64,000 bases of DNA from Monoplex corrugatus (GCA_030674185.1 CM060312.1:26000359-26064358), one strand, 5' to 3'. Shown: positions 51,790-61,956, counted from the first letter of the stretch. Made by a program: numbers and translations. The notes: a model not told the origin generated them from the letters alone.

Positions 51790-52725
51790 GAAATTTTGCA
51801 GTTTGACTGGTAAAATCTGGGCATTTGGGGGCAACTTAGTTCCTTTTTACATAGCAATTGACAAGACCACAATTCATGTCAAAATGGCATGAATGTTGTC
51901 AGGGTTCTTTCCTCTCCGTCCAAAAAATTCCACTCACCATCATCATATTTAGAACCACCAGCACAGACATTCAGGCTGAAAGTTTCCCCAGCCACAAAAC
52001 AATATTTAAATGTACCAAGATGTAACTTTATCTGTATGACACATCATGCATGTTCACACTATGACCAGACACATAGGCTTAGAGTAATACAGGATGAAAA
52101 ATGAGGGAAAATGTGACCAAAGTGGCAATGGTTTGAATTAGCAGCCTTTGTATGTATGTATGTGTATACACTAGAATATTTCCCAAGAAGACGTGGAAAA
52201 CACACACAGAGACATATATCATATCCATCATTTTATATGTTCATTTGATTTGGTGCTGTTCAAAACGAAACCATTGTTGTGAGCAACGTTTGGAAGCATC
52301 CAAAAATACTTACAAGCTCCAAAATGAGCATCTGTAAGTACAACTGATTTTCTTGATATTGTTGTTTAGAAAGACTATCTTGCACAAAAGATGATACTAT
52401 CAATTCAAAAGGCTATGTTATCCAAAGACTATGTCGATATGAATCATCCAAATGCATTCACATAAATTCATAACAAACATCTGAATGAGCACACTGCAGA
52501 ACTGTGATCACAGGGAAAAAATGTAAACAACAAAACAGCGACACAGATCCCTGAAATTACATACACAGAAGAGGTAAGAAGATACAGTTTAAAAAAAGCA
52601 CCTGAAATTGGCAGCTTAGCTTACACATAATCTCATTTTTGATAATGTATGATATCTTGTAATCATGTTGAATAAGCCAGCTGACAAGTTTTAAATCAGA
52701 AATTATTTATTGTCACCATTCACTC
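51790..52725. other. no recognisable gene
   Basis: AT-rich, low in simple repeats. No conserved domain or repeat copy is found. A short TGTATG run lies at 52147-52166. Confidence 0.5.
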
Positions 52726-52734
52726 TTTTTCTTA

Positions 52735-53240
52735 TTGTTGCTTTAAGTCCAGCTGACTGCGTACAGCCATAGCAAGGCTATAACCACTTCAATACACATA
52801 CAGTACTTCAACAGGAAAAAAAAATTAAGTACACATATCAATGCATTCAAGCACATAATCTAAGGAGATGCCCCAGGCGTTGACCACTCAGTCCAATTTA
52901 TCACACAGGGGATTTTAAAAAAATACCTGAATACAAATTTAAACATAACTAAGGACATTAAAACGAGTCTAAATTACCTAAAATTGCTTCTGCATATCTC
53001 ACTTCCCTAGAGCTAAAAATGCACTTAATACATGTAGAAAAGTACATAAGACTTTATCAAACACATAAAGGTGAATGGACCAGCAAGGCAGAAAATGACA
53101 GGAAGAAATGACAGAAAGCAAAGGAACAAGGTAGAAACAAAGAGAGACAGAAAAGAGGAAATTCCTAGCACAGAATTTCTGGAAGGTGGGGATACTATTC
53201 ATACTGAAAGAGCTCCTGGCATCCCCACAGGGGAACACCA
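52735..53240 (-). repeat. dispersed element N, minus copy
   Basis: It is the inverse of the family-N sequence: 'aagtccagctgactgcgtac', 'ttgaccactcagtccaattt', 'aaattgcttctgcatatctc', 'gctaaaaatgcacttaatac', 'atttctggaaggtggggata' and 'ctattcatactgaaagagct'. It gives the uninterrupted junction for the insert at 22075-22404. Confidence 0.82.
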
Positions 53241-54215
53241 TCCACTGAGAGAAACTGGTTACAGCAACAGATCACTAAGACTGGGAGATTGTAGGTGCAA
53301 ACCCAGACTGGTTCAAAATTTACTGTAGGATTTTTCTACCTCGACCGGCTCCAACCCAGAGTTGCGCATGCTGTGGACTAACAGGGAAGAATGACACCAC
53401 ACAGACATGTCTTATCTGTTTTGTGTGTGTGTAATTAAGTGTTGCTCCAATTTCCTGACCAACACTGCAGGTATGTGTGTCTCTCAGGCCTGGTTGATGC
53501 CAGGATATATTGAGTCCCATCACAGTCTCAATCCTAAATGAAACCCTATGGCATCAAAACCATCCTTTCCTATATCATGAAAATTATCCCAGATTCTGTG
53601 GCCTTTCACGTCTGGACAATGATCTCAATTTCATTTTTGTCATCCACTTCAATGCGCGAGGCAAATTCAGGTTGGGGGGGGGGGGGGTCACTAGTGTCAG
53701 GGCTTTTTATAGTGCTGTGGTAGTGGTATCCTTGCCAATGGATCTCTTACTTAGTTTTGCTCCAAGATTGACTGATGACTATCATTAGTACAGGGCTTTG
53801 TAAGGCAGTGCTCTCAGTAAGCTGGATCAGAAAAGGCATGGTTGAACTTCACTGAAGTGACCCAGCAACACTGCAGGGTCTCCTCCGGTGGGTGGCCTCA
53901 TGGTGACTTGGCCTTTCTGGCTTCTGTGAGTTTCCTGGTAACAGGACTTCAACTGAATGAACTACGGTTGGTGTTGTGTTGTGGAGCCAGAATGAGCAAC
54001 ATGGACTCAACATCACTGGGACAGCGAAAAAGTTGGGACACACAAAAAAAGGAATTTACTGTGAATGAATAAATAAAGTGGCATACAGATCAAAAAGTGG
54101 TGTGAACTGCAATCAATTTAAAGAATCAACCCATGCCCATTCTAGCAACAGTTCAATCGTAGTTCTCAATGAGTATCTTGCAAATCATCAGTTAAAATAA
54201 TATAATCATTCCATT
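53241..54215. other. unassigned sequence with a possible SINE head
   Basis: 'gtaggtgcaaacccagactg' near 53291 has a weak B-box look. A G-run lies at 53674-53687. Frames at 53510-54072 show no recognised domain. Confidence 0.35.
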
Positions 54216-54320
54216 TTCTAATTATAGCACAAACAGTCCATGTAAAGCATGCTTGTTGTACTGTACATTAAAAAAATCTGGGAAGGGGAGGGGGGTTGCC
54301 ATGTACACATGAAAACAAAC

Positions 54321-54331
54321 ACACACACACA

Positions 54332-54366
<35 letters not shown>
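54321..54366. repeat. (AC)n microsatellite
   Basis: Two AC blocks separated by ACC. Confidence 0.95.
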
Positions 54367-54369
<3 letters not shown>

Positions 54370-54424
54370 CGCAAGAAGTAACACAACTGGACATAGAAAA
54401 GTACAAGCATCAATCCTGCAATTT

Positions 54425-55090
54425 TGCAGATGTTTCTGAAAGAGACATGTTTTGAAACATTTTTCAAAAGCAAGCAGACAACTTTTCAGTTTTGTCTTAA
54501 AGACACCGGGAAAGACTTCCAAGTTGTTCAGCCAAAGCCAGATTTCTTTCCGCATGTACCAGTAATTAATGAGAACTAACATATGATCAAGACAAAAGCT
54601 ACTTGAGACCTGAAGATTTTAGAAAGTCTGAATGTTAGAAGGCATTCTGTCACATGGTTTTCCAATTTGGACACTGAAAGCAGAGTGTGGCAATATTATA
54701 TTCAATTCATGCATTGATCGGAACATAACGTAGTTTTTGCAACAGTGTTTTTGCACTGCACTATTTGGTCTCCCTGTAGGACAAGTGAAGCTGCACAGTT
54801 TCGGATTCAAGGGAGTCTGGACAGCTCATCATCAAAAAGCCCAGCGAAGACAGTATAACAACAGTCTATTCTAGACTGGAATGAAAGTCACGCACAGCCT
54901 GTTTGTGGCATCAGCAAAGAAAAACGGGCAGAGTTTGCTAAGTCTGTGTAGTTGGAGATACAGGATTCTGCTCAGGTGGTTAACATGAGCTTCAATGAAC
55001 TGGGATTCATCAAAAAACACACTGATATTCCTTGCAGATCTGCAGAAGGTTATAGTATAGTCAGAAACAACCATGGTCTTTGAGGATACA
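54425..55090 (-). mobile_element. CR1/L2-like LINE 3' part, minus strand
   Basis: The minus strand reads, with stops, SARNISVFFDESQFIEAHVN, LSRILYLQLHRLSKLCPFFF, then YNIATLCFQCP near 54690 and a degraded LGSLSRCL / K-T-x-L-S-x-C-F end near 54480. These are post-RT motifs of CR1/L2-type LINEs. It is 5'-truncated near 55090 and broken by several stops. Confidence 0.75.
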
Positions 55091-55127
55091 TTTTTTATGT
55101 TTGATTTGGTACCCACACTGACAGAGG

Positions 55128-55384
55128 CACAGGCCCAAAAAATGAACATGACGATTGAAGAAGAGACAGAGGCCAGGCAACTGGAAGAGATGATGGTCAT
55201 GGAACAAGTATTTCAGGATCAAGAAGAGACTGAGAAAGCTGCCAGCTGGGAAGAAGCGTCTGATTCTGAAGAGGAAGATGTACATCTGACAGAACTAATC
55301 AAGCAAATCAACCAGTTGAGAGGAAACGGCATTCTATATGGGACTAGGGAGCACGTTAAATCAGAACGGATTCCATTTCCATAA
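55128..55384 (+). CDS. possible terminal exon of an unknown acidic protein
   Basis: After an acceptor-like 'cccacactgacag' (ends 55127) an open frame encodes about 85 residues to TAA at 55382-55384. It is strongly acidic (EEETEARQLEEMMVMEQVFQ, then WEEASDSEEEDVHLTELIKQ) and ends HVKSERIPFP. The reading frame is not a simple-repeat translation and does not match any mobile-element protein I know. The frame upstream of 55127 belongs to the inverse LINE fragment. No upstream exon was found within the window. A short predicted coiled coil or helix is plausible from the heptad-like E/L/M spacing. Confidence 0.4.
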
Positions 55385-55389
55385 GAGAG

Positions 55390-55647
55390 AAACTGGCAGC
55401 GATGATGATGATGACACAGTGACTGAGTGATGATGAAATGGAATAATACAGACTTTGTCACTGAATTTAACAACAGAACAAAGTTTAACTCATTTGACTG
55501 TTATGTCAATTTAAAATAGAGAAATCACCTGGTCACTTTTACTAACCTCTTCTCAAAGGCTGAGTTTAGAGGCAGGGGATGGGGGTGAGGGGGGAAGGGA
55601 GAGAGAAAGATGCATTTATCTGTGTGAACTTTGGGGGGGGGGGGGGG
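55390..55647. other. non-coding sequence with poly-G
   Basis: It includes GATGATGATGATGATGA near 55401 and a G-run at 55633-55650. Nothing else is recognised. Confidence 0.5.
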
Positions 55648-55780
55648 GGGCTATAAGAAAAAAAAACTGGGCTATCAGAGTTCACTTAGCTGATAGCCAA
55701 GTTGGCTGAAATTTTTCGGGCTATAAGAAGAAAAAACTGGGCTACCAGAGTTCACTTAACTGGTAGCCAAGTTGGCTATT
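55648..55780 (+). repeat. two tandem 70-bp units, each with a hairpin
   Basis: Unit 1 has arms GGCTATCAG (55670-55678) and CTGATAGCC (55690-55698). Unit 2 has GGCTACCAG (55740-55748) and CTGGTAGCC (55760-55768). The single base change between units is matched in both arms. Both units share 'agttcactta' loops and 'aagttggct' flanks. Confidence 0.8.
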
Positions 55781-56150
55781 GAGGCACTGATGCTTTTGAT
55801 CCTCCCTGTACAAACAAATTTTAAAAAACAAATATATGTATAGAGCTGCTCAAAATTGTAAAACAAACAGAAACACAAAATCACATTGCGGATTTCCTGA
55901 CACTAACTAGAATTCACTGATTCAGTGATTCACTCTAACAGGTTACAATGTGCATTAATTTAACCTTTGCCATACTTTGAAGATGAAAAATCACCCACAC
56001 TTGTATGTGTTCACCTTACATCTGTCACACAATTTGCATCATCTCCATCTCCATAAAAAATTCTGACTTTTCCACGATAGGATTGATGCATCTCTTGCAC
56101 CAAAATATGGATTGTTTATGAAAATAAATTTTTAAAAAAACATTATCTAA
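55781..56150. other. no recognisable gene
   Basis: AT-rich sequence, no repeat copy or domain recognised. It may contain the flank of the DIRS-like insertion. Confidence 0.5.
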
Positions 56151-56154
56151 CAAC

Positions 56155-56338
56155 AAAAGGAAATTTTTCTTCTAAAATTATGTTTAACCTAACATACTTA
56201 CCGTGGCTCACTAATGCAATAAGCGGCAGCGGTTTGCCATTCCTGCCTCGTAAACAATAAAGTCCGAAAGGACCATAACTCTGAGAGTACTAGTGCCTTG
56301 TGCATGCGTAGACCAGTCCTCTTTTCAAGGAAACCAAG
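56155..56338 (-). repeat. left inverted terminal repeat of the DIRS-like element
   Basis: The core 'gtggctcactaatgcaataa', 'gtttgccattcctgcctcgt' and 'ccataactctgagagtacta' is the reverse complement of 58207-58341. The outer 40 bp ('aaaaggaaatttttcttcta') are repeated inverted at 56394-56448. Confidence 0.9.
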
Positions 56339-56393
56339 ACCTTGACTGTGGAATTGAAGAAACCAGGAAGGCAGGAGGGAGGGACTCTGCATA

Positions 56394-56470
56394 AGCCACG
56401 GTAAGTATGTTAGATTAAATGTAATTTTAGAAGAAAAATTTCCTTTTAATTACATATAGCACTATACGGA
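56394..56470. repeat. internal complementary region of the DIRS-like element
   Basis: 56394-56448 ('agccacggtaagtatgttag' to 'agaaaaatttcctttt') is the inverse of the left outer end (56155-56208, three or so mismatches). It runs without gap into 'aattaca', inverse of the right outer end near 58341-58348. This is the sequence expected for a template that pairs with the circle junction in DIRS replication. Confidence 0.8.
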
Positions 56471-56486
56471 AGGAGGGGATACCTGG

Positions 56487-56760
56487 TTATCGCCTGGAGG
56501 AATGAGACGAGTCACGGCATGTGGCAGAGATGGGGTGTTGAGCCACCACAGCTGAAACGATACCCCTGGATCCATTGTCGCGCAGACAGGAGACGTCACG
56601 CATGTAGAATTGAATGAATGTGCCCGTGGAACGCCAATACGTGGTGTCCAGGACACTCTGGATGCTGGCATTGTGAGTGATTGCCAGCGACGAAGCCCAT
56701 GCTCTAATCTCATGAGGCCTCGGGGAGAAGACAGCCAAATATGACCCGGCCTTGCATACA
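56487..56760 (-). pseudogene. tyrosine recombinase C-terminal part of the DIRS-like element
   Basis: The frame reads PHEIRAWASSLAITHNASI, then VLDTTYWRSTGTFIQFYMRD. HEIRAW is the H-x-x-R box, and the YW or FYMRD tyrosine is the nucleophile region of tyrosine recombinases. The N-terminal catalytic Arg region is missing: the frame upstream (56779-57100) ends RRTLDAHQSLDG in another phase. The frame ends just inside the internal complementary region. A deletion or frameshift near 56760 breaks the enzyme. Confidence 0.8.
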
Positions 56761-56778
56761 CGGCCTTAATGACTTCCC

Positions 56779-57690
56779 TCAGCCATCAAGAGATTGATGC
56801 GCGTCTAATGTCCTTCTTATAACTTTGGTTGTAAGAGAGAAACAGGTGGCGCTGCTTCTGGCAAGAAAGGTCGTCCTGAACGAGAGGAACTTGAGAGAAC
56901 ACTCCCTGATGGGCTCGTAAGGAGGAAGTCTCAGGGAGGAGAGGACGAGAAAAAGATCCCACGCCGGGATGCGGCGGGGAGTTCGGGCTTCCTGAAGAGA
57001 AGCCCCTCTGACAATATCCCAGGTCGTCCGCAAAGGAAGGACCATCAGCTGGCTGATGGTGGCGCAGATGGCTGCCCTGTGTACCTTCACTGAAGAGGAT
57101 GAAAGATTTTTCTCAGACGAAAGAAAGCCGAGGTAATTTGCCAACTGCAAGAGAGAGGGGGAGTGGGGTGACACCGCATTTGAGGAGCACCAAGAAAGCC
57201 AGGGGCGGGCAAGGCAGATGCCTGCGCCGGTGGGGCGCCGGGCATAAAGCTGCGCCACCAAGCATACCCTGCGGACGAGGCCGGAGGAAATCCCATAGAT
57301 GGGAAGTGCTGCCATGGCGCCATGTACAGTGCCATGGGAGGCGTCATGGGCTGAGCCCATGGAGTCCCCGGACCCTGACCCCATGTAAAGGAGGGCCCAG
57401 CCCGCTGTTAATGGCCCTTGCGGGTCGGGGGTCTGCAATGCCCGAGGGGCCAACCCGCTGCAGGTCGCTTGGCATTTGCCAAGGCGACCATGCACTCTGT
57501 CCGGAATGGGACAGAGATGTTGGGGCTGGGGCACAAGCAGGCGGCGGGGGAGGAAGGGAGACAACTGGGGCAGACCTAGAATCTGATGCCCATAACAGAG
57601 GTGTTGTCTCCCTTGACCCGCCTGGCGAAGCAGGGGGTGAGCATTGTTCCAACAAAATGCTTGCCTTCCTGCCTCCCGAAGGAGACCCAT
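56779..57690 (-). pseudogene. YR N-terminal domain joined to gag-like proline-rich segment
   Basis: Within a 303-residue open frame, about residues 180-270 (SPSLLQLANYLGFLSSEKNL, SSSSVKVHRAAICATISQLM, GASLQEARTPRRIPAWDLFL, LRLPPYEPIRECSLKFLSFR) match the helical N-terminal core-binding domain of DIRS-type recombinases. The preceding part is low-complexity and likely out of frame relative to the true gag-like protein. The join suggests loss of the RT region between gag and YR parts, but the original gene order is not certain. Confidence 0.7.
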
Positions 57691-57826
57691 GCCCGCGTCG
57701 CCCTTCAGCCATAGTGACTGAAATGGTAGCAGCAGAACACAGCTGAGCTATACACAGGGGGCGAGAAAAGAATAGACAGAACCACAGCTGAGTCAATGAC
57801 CGTGAGGGGCTACGAGAAGGCCGCAA
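57344..57826 (-). pseudogene. gag-like proline/serine-rich frame of the DIRS-like element
   Basis: The frame has MAEGRRGHGSPSGGRKASIL, then SAPVVSLPPPPPACAPAPTS. It is proline-, serine- and glycine-rich, as in the first frame of DIRS elements. No zinc knuckle is seen. Alternatively it is random GC-rich sequence. The main support is position between the right ITR and the YR part. Confidence 0.5.
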
Positions 57827-58206
57827 GATGACAACAACTCAACAGAGCCACAGCTGAGTTGGGGGCTCGTGGTCACCGCAACAGAACTGCAGCTGAGTTG
57901 CGATGATGCTTTGAGACAGTAAGAGAGAGTAGACGAAGAAGGCGGAGGAGGGAGAGACAAAGATGAAAAGAGAGAGGGTTTTGGTGCACCGGGCAAACCA
58001 CCAGTCTGCGGGTTTGAGAATTCAGCGGACGAAATCTTCTTAACCCTCGATTTGCCACCCAAACGCTTCACATAAGTTTCTCCCTTAACGAAAACATAGG
58101 CAAGGCAACAACAAAAAAACAGCAACGACAATCTATCGATTGCGAGAAAAGCAGAAATATACTCAGCTGCTCAGAGCATATGAGGCGAGCTGGAAAATGG
58201 CTGCCG

Positions 58207-58350
58207 AGAAAAGAGGACTGGTCTACGCATGCGCAAGGCACTAGTACTCTCAGAGTTATGGTCGTTTCGGACTTTATTGTTTACGAGGCAGGAATGGCAA
58301 ACCGTTGCCGCTTATTGCATTAGTGAGCCATGGTACAGTATGTGTAATTA
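58207..58350 (-). repeat. right inverted terminal repeat of the DIRS-like element
   Basis: 'aaaagaggactggtctacgc', 'ggcactagtactctcagagt' and 'ttattgcattagtgagccat' pair with the left repeat. The outer edge is 'tgtgtaatt', which is represented inverted in the internal complementary region. Confidence 0.9.
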
Positions 58351-58436
58351 AATGCAAGATTTAAACGATCTCTACCATGAAATGGCCAAGAGATCAATAC
58401 TGTACACAAATTCAGCTAACTGGGTGTAGTGAGCAA

Positions 58437-58475
58437 TTTCACTTTCAGTTTCTCAAGACGAAGTCTCCTTGCTCA
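58437..58475 (-). repeat. short end fragment of repeat S
   Basis: 'tttcactttcagtttctcaa' followed by 'gacgaagtctcc' is the inverse of the repeat S terminus (gacgtcatcttgagaaactgaaactgaaac). Confidence 0.6.
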
Positions 58476-58549
58476 TAATGAACTTCATATGCACAGATCT
58501 TCTTCCATTGCAGTGCCTGTGGAAGAACATGTGCATCCAGGATCACTTA

Positions 58550-58870
58550 TACCACACTTTAAGACTCATACAGGATATAACAGGAGAATACTAAAATACA
58601 CTGGCCATGTGTCACGCAGCAAGAACACGGACCCCATGGCAGCTATCTTTCAAAGGAAAACAGGGGACAAAAAGGAAGAAAGGCAGACCTCCATCTCATA
58701 CATCGAGAACATAACCAACATCAGTGCCCTAAGTATTCAAGATTGTGTCCACAAAAGTCAAGACAGAGCAGCCTGGAGGGAGAAAGAGTGTCAAGGTGTG
58801 CAGTGTCCAGCACCGAACACGTGGTGTCCAACAGGCGAGACAGAATATAAAGGACCAGTCTGCCTTCTTA
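58550..58870 (+). mobile_element. LINE C-terminal fragment
   Basis: YNRRILKYTGHVSRSKNTDP, MAAIFQRKTGDKKEE, then SALSIQDCVHKSQDRAAWRE fits the tail of APE-type LINE proteins (L-K-Y-x-G-H-V-x-R ... D-R-x-x-W). The upstream part is absent. The family is different from A-G. It ends near a (CATCAT)n at 58895-58925. Confidence 0.7.
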
Positions 58871-58894
58871 TCTGTTGGATTGACAGGACAGTCC

Positions 58895-58930
58895 ATCATT
58901 ACCGTTGTCGTCATCATCATCATTATTACT
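58895..58930. repeat. (CAT)n microsatellite
   Basis: CATCATCATCATTATTA, probable LINE tail. Confidence 0.8.
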
Positions 58931-59264
58931 AAGCAATGAACAGTAAAACTAAAACTGCAAGGCATGCTTCTCAGTATCAACCAGACAAAAAATCTATAGT
59001 GATGGAATCAAATATTTTGCCACCATACTATCTTCTCACAAATTCCATGTAAAGTTCAGATTTTGATTGTACATAAATAACCATTTCTATATAAACAACC
59101 ATCCTATTACATTGTAAAATTTACTAGTCTGCACTGAATCCTTCTGTTATATAAATAAAAAGATTACAACAAAATCTGTTAGTACAATGCAAAGCAGCAA
59201 ACTACTCATCCACAAACTCCAAACTAGTAGTATTACTAGTAACAAAAAATTTAAAAAATTAAAA

Positions 59265-59470
59265 AAAAGAATAACAGGCCACAGGTACATGGCCACAGGT
59301 ATTTGTATAACAGGCATAAGTTTTGTGCAGGCTTCAGGAGTCTGCCAGATAACAATAATACCAGTAATACTGGCAGATTTAGGCAGAGTGTTGCCCAAGT
59401 GTGATGAATTTCTCTTGTATGAACTACAAACTAAGAGTATTACCAATAACAATATGTACATTGAAAAAAT
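59265..59470 (+). repeat. dispersed repeat family R, copy 1
   Basis: 'ttttgtgcaggcttcaggag', 'gccagataac', 'ctggcagatttaggcagagt' and 'gatgaatttctcttgtatga' parallel 62700-62840 (ttttgcacaggctcaagg ... gacagatttgggtggagt ... aatgaattccctatcaatat). No coding content. An 'acaggtacatggccacaggt' short duplication lies at 59281. Confidence 0.65.
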
Positions 59471-59561
59471 GGCACTGTACACAATCGCATGCTCTCTGTG
59501 ATTTCTGTTGCGGGAAGTAATAAGAGTTTACAAGTAATAAAGCAGTTTCTCATTGTAGTTA

Positions 59562-59744
59562 CACATACACATACACAAAGTAACACACACACATCTCACA
59601 CACACACACACACACATACAGACACACACGCACACACAACACAACACATACAACACTACACAACAGCAACACACACACACACACACACACACACACCACA
59701 CACACACACACCACACACACACAACACACACACACACACACACA

Positions 59745-59786
<42 letters not shown>

Positions 59787-59818
59787 CACACGCATGCACA
59801 CACATGTATGTTTAAACA
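59562..59818. repeat. (AC)n microsatellite
   Basis: About 250 bp of AC units with AAC, ATAC and ACC interruptions. Confidence 0.95.
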
Positions 59819-59819
59819 C

Positions 59820-59977
59820 ACACAAGTGAACGATTGCAGCAGCAATTTTAAATGATACCCTATTCTATTTCAACCATAATAACAAACTATCAATGCTCCT
59901 CAGAAGATACTCATTACAATATTTTGAAATTTTCATTTAAGCATGCAAACTAAGATATTAACACAATGCCATCTACT
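59820..59977 (-). other. 3' flank of the YOD1-like frame
   Basis: AT-rich sequence with no perfect AATAAA on the minus strand and no poly-A run that would mark a processed copy. Confidence 0.5.
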
Positions 59978-60948
59978 CTAAGACCTATACTCCCCATAGT
60001 TTTGATGCCCTGTACTGCGTGCATGCTGTTCAGCTTCCTTCTGACCCTTCAAGGGGATGCGGCAAACAAGACAACGCAATGAAAACTCAGCAATGTTGGT
60101 AAACTGTCCACTTGACTGCGCCTCACGAGCGATCTCCATAGCCTGAAGCATGGTAGCATCATCGCTGGTGCAAAACGTGTTTCCAAAATGGTCCCTGTGC
60201 TGTCGAGACTCTCCAGTACCAAAGGATCATAATGCACACCATCATACAACAGAAAGATGCGATGGGAGAAGTTTTTGTCCTCTCCGAAACGATCAATCCG
60301 GGCAGACTGACAATCCACTACCGCTATCTCCGTCTCATAGTAGTTAGCAAGAATGGCTACTTCTATCCCCCCACCCAGGAGTCCTTGTTGAGAATCCATC
60401 TGACGTAGTCTTCATTGGGTCGGCCTAAAAAGCCATTAGAGTAAGTGTCCGGGTCACTGGTGACCACTCCAGCTATCAACTGCCGCAGCTCTTCAGCACT
60501 TTCATGATTGACTGTCCCGTCTGTCATAAGGGCATTGATGGAAGTGAAGAGACATGAATTATCAGCAGGTACCACTTTCCGCTGCAGAATACCCTTGGCA
60601 CCTGATGCTATCTGCTGCTGTAAAAGTTGGTCCATTTTCTTAGTGCCGAATGGTTCTTCAGCCTGCATAGGAGCCTGAGCAGCAGAGTCCCCAGTCACAA
60701 CAGAGTTGTCTTCATCAACAGTAATTTTATCCCCAGACCGCAGCTGGATCAGACAGGGTGCGAGAGATATCTGTGGTGTCGATGGCCTTGGGTGGAAAGC
60801 CGACCTTGACCTTCAGACGCCTGGCGGGAATGGTTGTTGCCTTCGAAACAGAGAAGAGAAGGTCACCAACAGTAGATGTCGGCATTAAATCTTCCAGTGA
60901 CTTCAGACCAGCTTTCGTCTGGCAGCGAAGTTTTAGTGCAGCAGACAT
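59978..60948 (-). pseudogene. YOD1: OTU1/YOD1-like ubiquitin thioesterase, intronless, three frameshifts
   Basis: The minus-strand reading frame has the full layout of YOD1, an OTU deubiquitinase of the p97/VCP protein quality-control pathway. An N-terminal UBX-like domain (MSAALKLRCQTKAGLKSLED ... VKVGFPPKAIDTTD) is followed by the OTU domain with PADNSCLFTSINALM (catalytic Cys in D-N-S-C), YVRWILNKDSW, IDRFGEDKNFSHRIFLLYDG and VHYDPLVLESL (catalytic His). A C-terminal C2H2 finger (CLVCRIPLKGQKEAEQHA, then RSTGH) follows, and the stop is TAG at 59978-59980. Three 1-2 nt frame changes are needed: near 60746, in the C6 run at 60367-60372, and near 60165. No stop codon appears in the true frame otherwise. 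Start is ATG at 60948; an in-frame ATG at 60990 is less likely. It could be a live gene with assembly indels, or a recently dead (perhaps retroposed) copy. Confidence 0.85.
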
Positions 60949-61080
60949 GTCTGTTTTTCTCCCCTTCTGAAGAATGTAGGTTCTGTTCACTTTAGTTAGA
61001 TGGCGTCAACCACACTCAGTTCAGCTTGAAATTTTTTTCCTGAACCTGAAACAAAAAACTGCTTTTGCAAATTGCAGTAT
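60949..61080 (-). other. 5' flank of the YOD1-like frame
   Basis: Upstream sequence on the minus strand. No TATA-like box or splice acceptor is convincing. Confidence 0.35.
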
Positions 61081-61083
61081 GGA

Positions 61084-61170
61084 TTTTAATAACAAGAACA
61101 ACAATAATAATAATGATGATGATGGTAATGATGATAATGATGATGGCGATGATAAGAAGAATGATAATAA
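61084..61170. repeat. (AAC/AAT/GAT)n triplet-rich stretch
   Basis: AACAATAATAATAATGATGATGATGG and related units. Translates as poly-Asn/Asp artefacts. Confidence 0.9.
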
Positions 61171-61214
61171 CTCTTGTATAGTGCTATTATCTAAACCCAA
61201 CTGGACTCACAGCA

Positions 61215-61325
61215 CATTATATATATATTATAATATACATATGTATATATATAGATATAGATATACAGATAGATATAGACAGAGATAGACAGATAGACGA
61301 TAGATAGATAGATAGATAGATAGAC

Positions 61326-61415
<90 letters not shown>

Positions 61416-61440
61416 GTAGACAGATAGATAGATAGACATG
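61215..61440. repeat. (TATA)n then (GATA)n array
   Basis: About 45 GATA/GACA units at 61250-61438, preceded by ATATATAT. Poly-YLSI frames are artefacts. Confidence 0.95.
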
Positions 61441-61574
61441 TACAGCATCGAGAACTCAAGTTAATGGAAAGCTGACCACCTGCATCTTTGGTTGGCAAAA
61501 AATGCTGGGTGTTTTCCATATTTCCAAAAGCCAACCACTGAAATGATTTACAAAATCTGTATTAGGTATAATCT

Positions 61575-61715
61575 GATATTTTGCATGTATATACACACTA
61601 AAGAGGTTTAGACACTGGTAGGTCTGCTCACACTTTCCTGAGACCTAGGAAAAATTTCCATCCTTTACCCACTAGGCAAAATTGTCCAGGCAGATCAAAT
61701 CCAGGACCCTCTCTC
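61575..61715 (-). repeat. degraded tRNA-SINE copy
   Basis: 'aatttccatcctttacccac' and 'gcagatcaaatccaggaccc' parallel 'aaatccccaccctttaccct' and 'gtgggatcgaactcggagtc' in the SINE at 42340-42700. The A box is lost. Confidence 0.55.
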
Positions 61716-61789
61716 TGTCTCTTCCCGCCCCGCCCCCCTCCCTCTTTCTTGTGAGACAGAAAACAAGCATGAATAGAGAGAGACAGATG

Positions 61790-61832
61790 AGAGAATGAGA
61801 GAGACATACAGAGAGAGAGAGAAGAGAGAGAG

Positions 61833-61912
<80 letters not shown>
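61790..61912. repeat. (GA)n and (GT)n microsatellite
   Basis: GAGAGA to 61834, then about 37 GT units at 61838-61911. Confidence 0.95.
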
Positions 61913-61913
<1 letters not shown>

Positions 61914-61956
61914 TAAGTACAATGGTACAACTGTATGATTATGATTTATCATGGTT

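Larger units (their letters stand above)
56155..58350 (-). mobile_element. compact DIRS-like (tyrosine-recombinase) retroelement remnant
   Basis: About 2.2 kb bounded by inverted terminal repeats (56197-56338 and 58207-58341, about 130 bp with only a few mismatches). Internal to the left ITR is a region (56394 to about 56470) that is the reverse complement of the joined outer ends. The coding strand is minus: a proline-rich gag-like part, then a tyrosine-recombinase end. No RT, RNase H or methyltransferase part is present, so an autonomous element has lost its centre or this is a non-autonomous derivative. The ITR, internal complementary region and YR set is the hallmark of DIRS elements. Confidence 0.85.

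Noticed and set aside
57099..57746. 215-codon plus-strand frame in the DIRS-like element
   Set aside because: It is Gly/Arg-rich and opposite to the recombinase coding strand; its openness follows from GC-rich composition.
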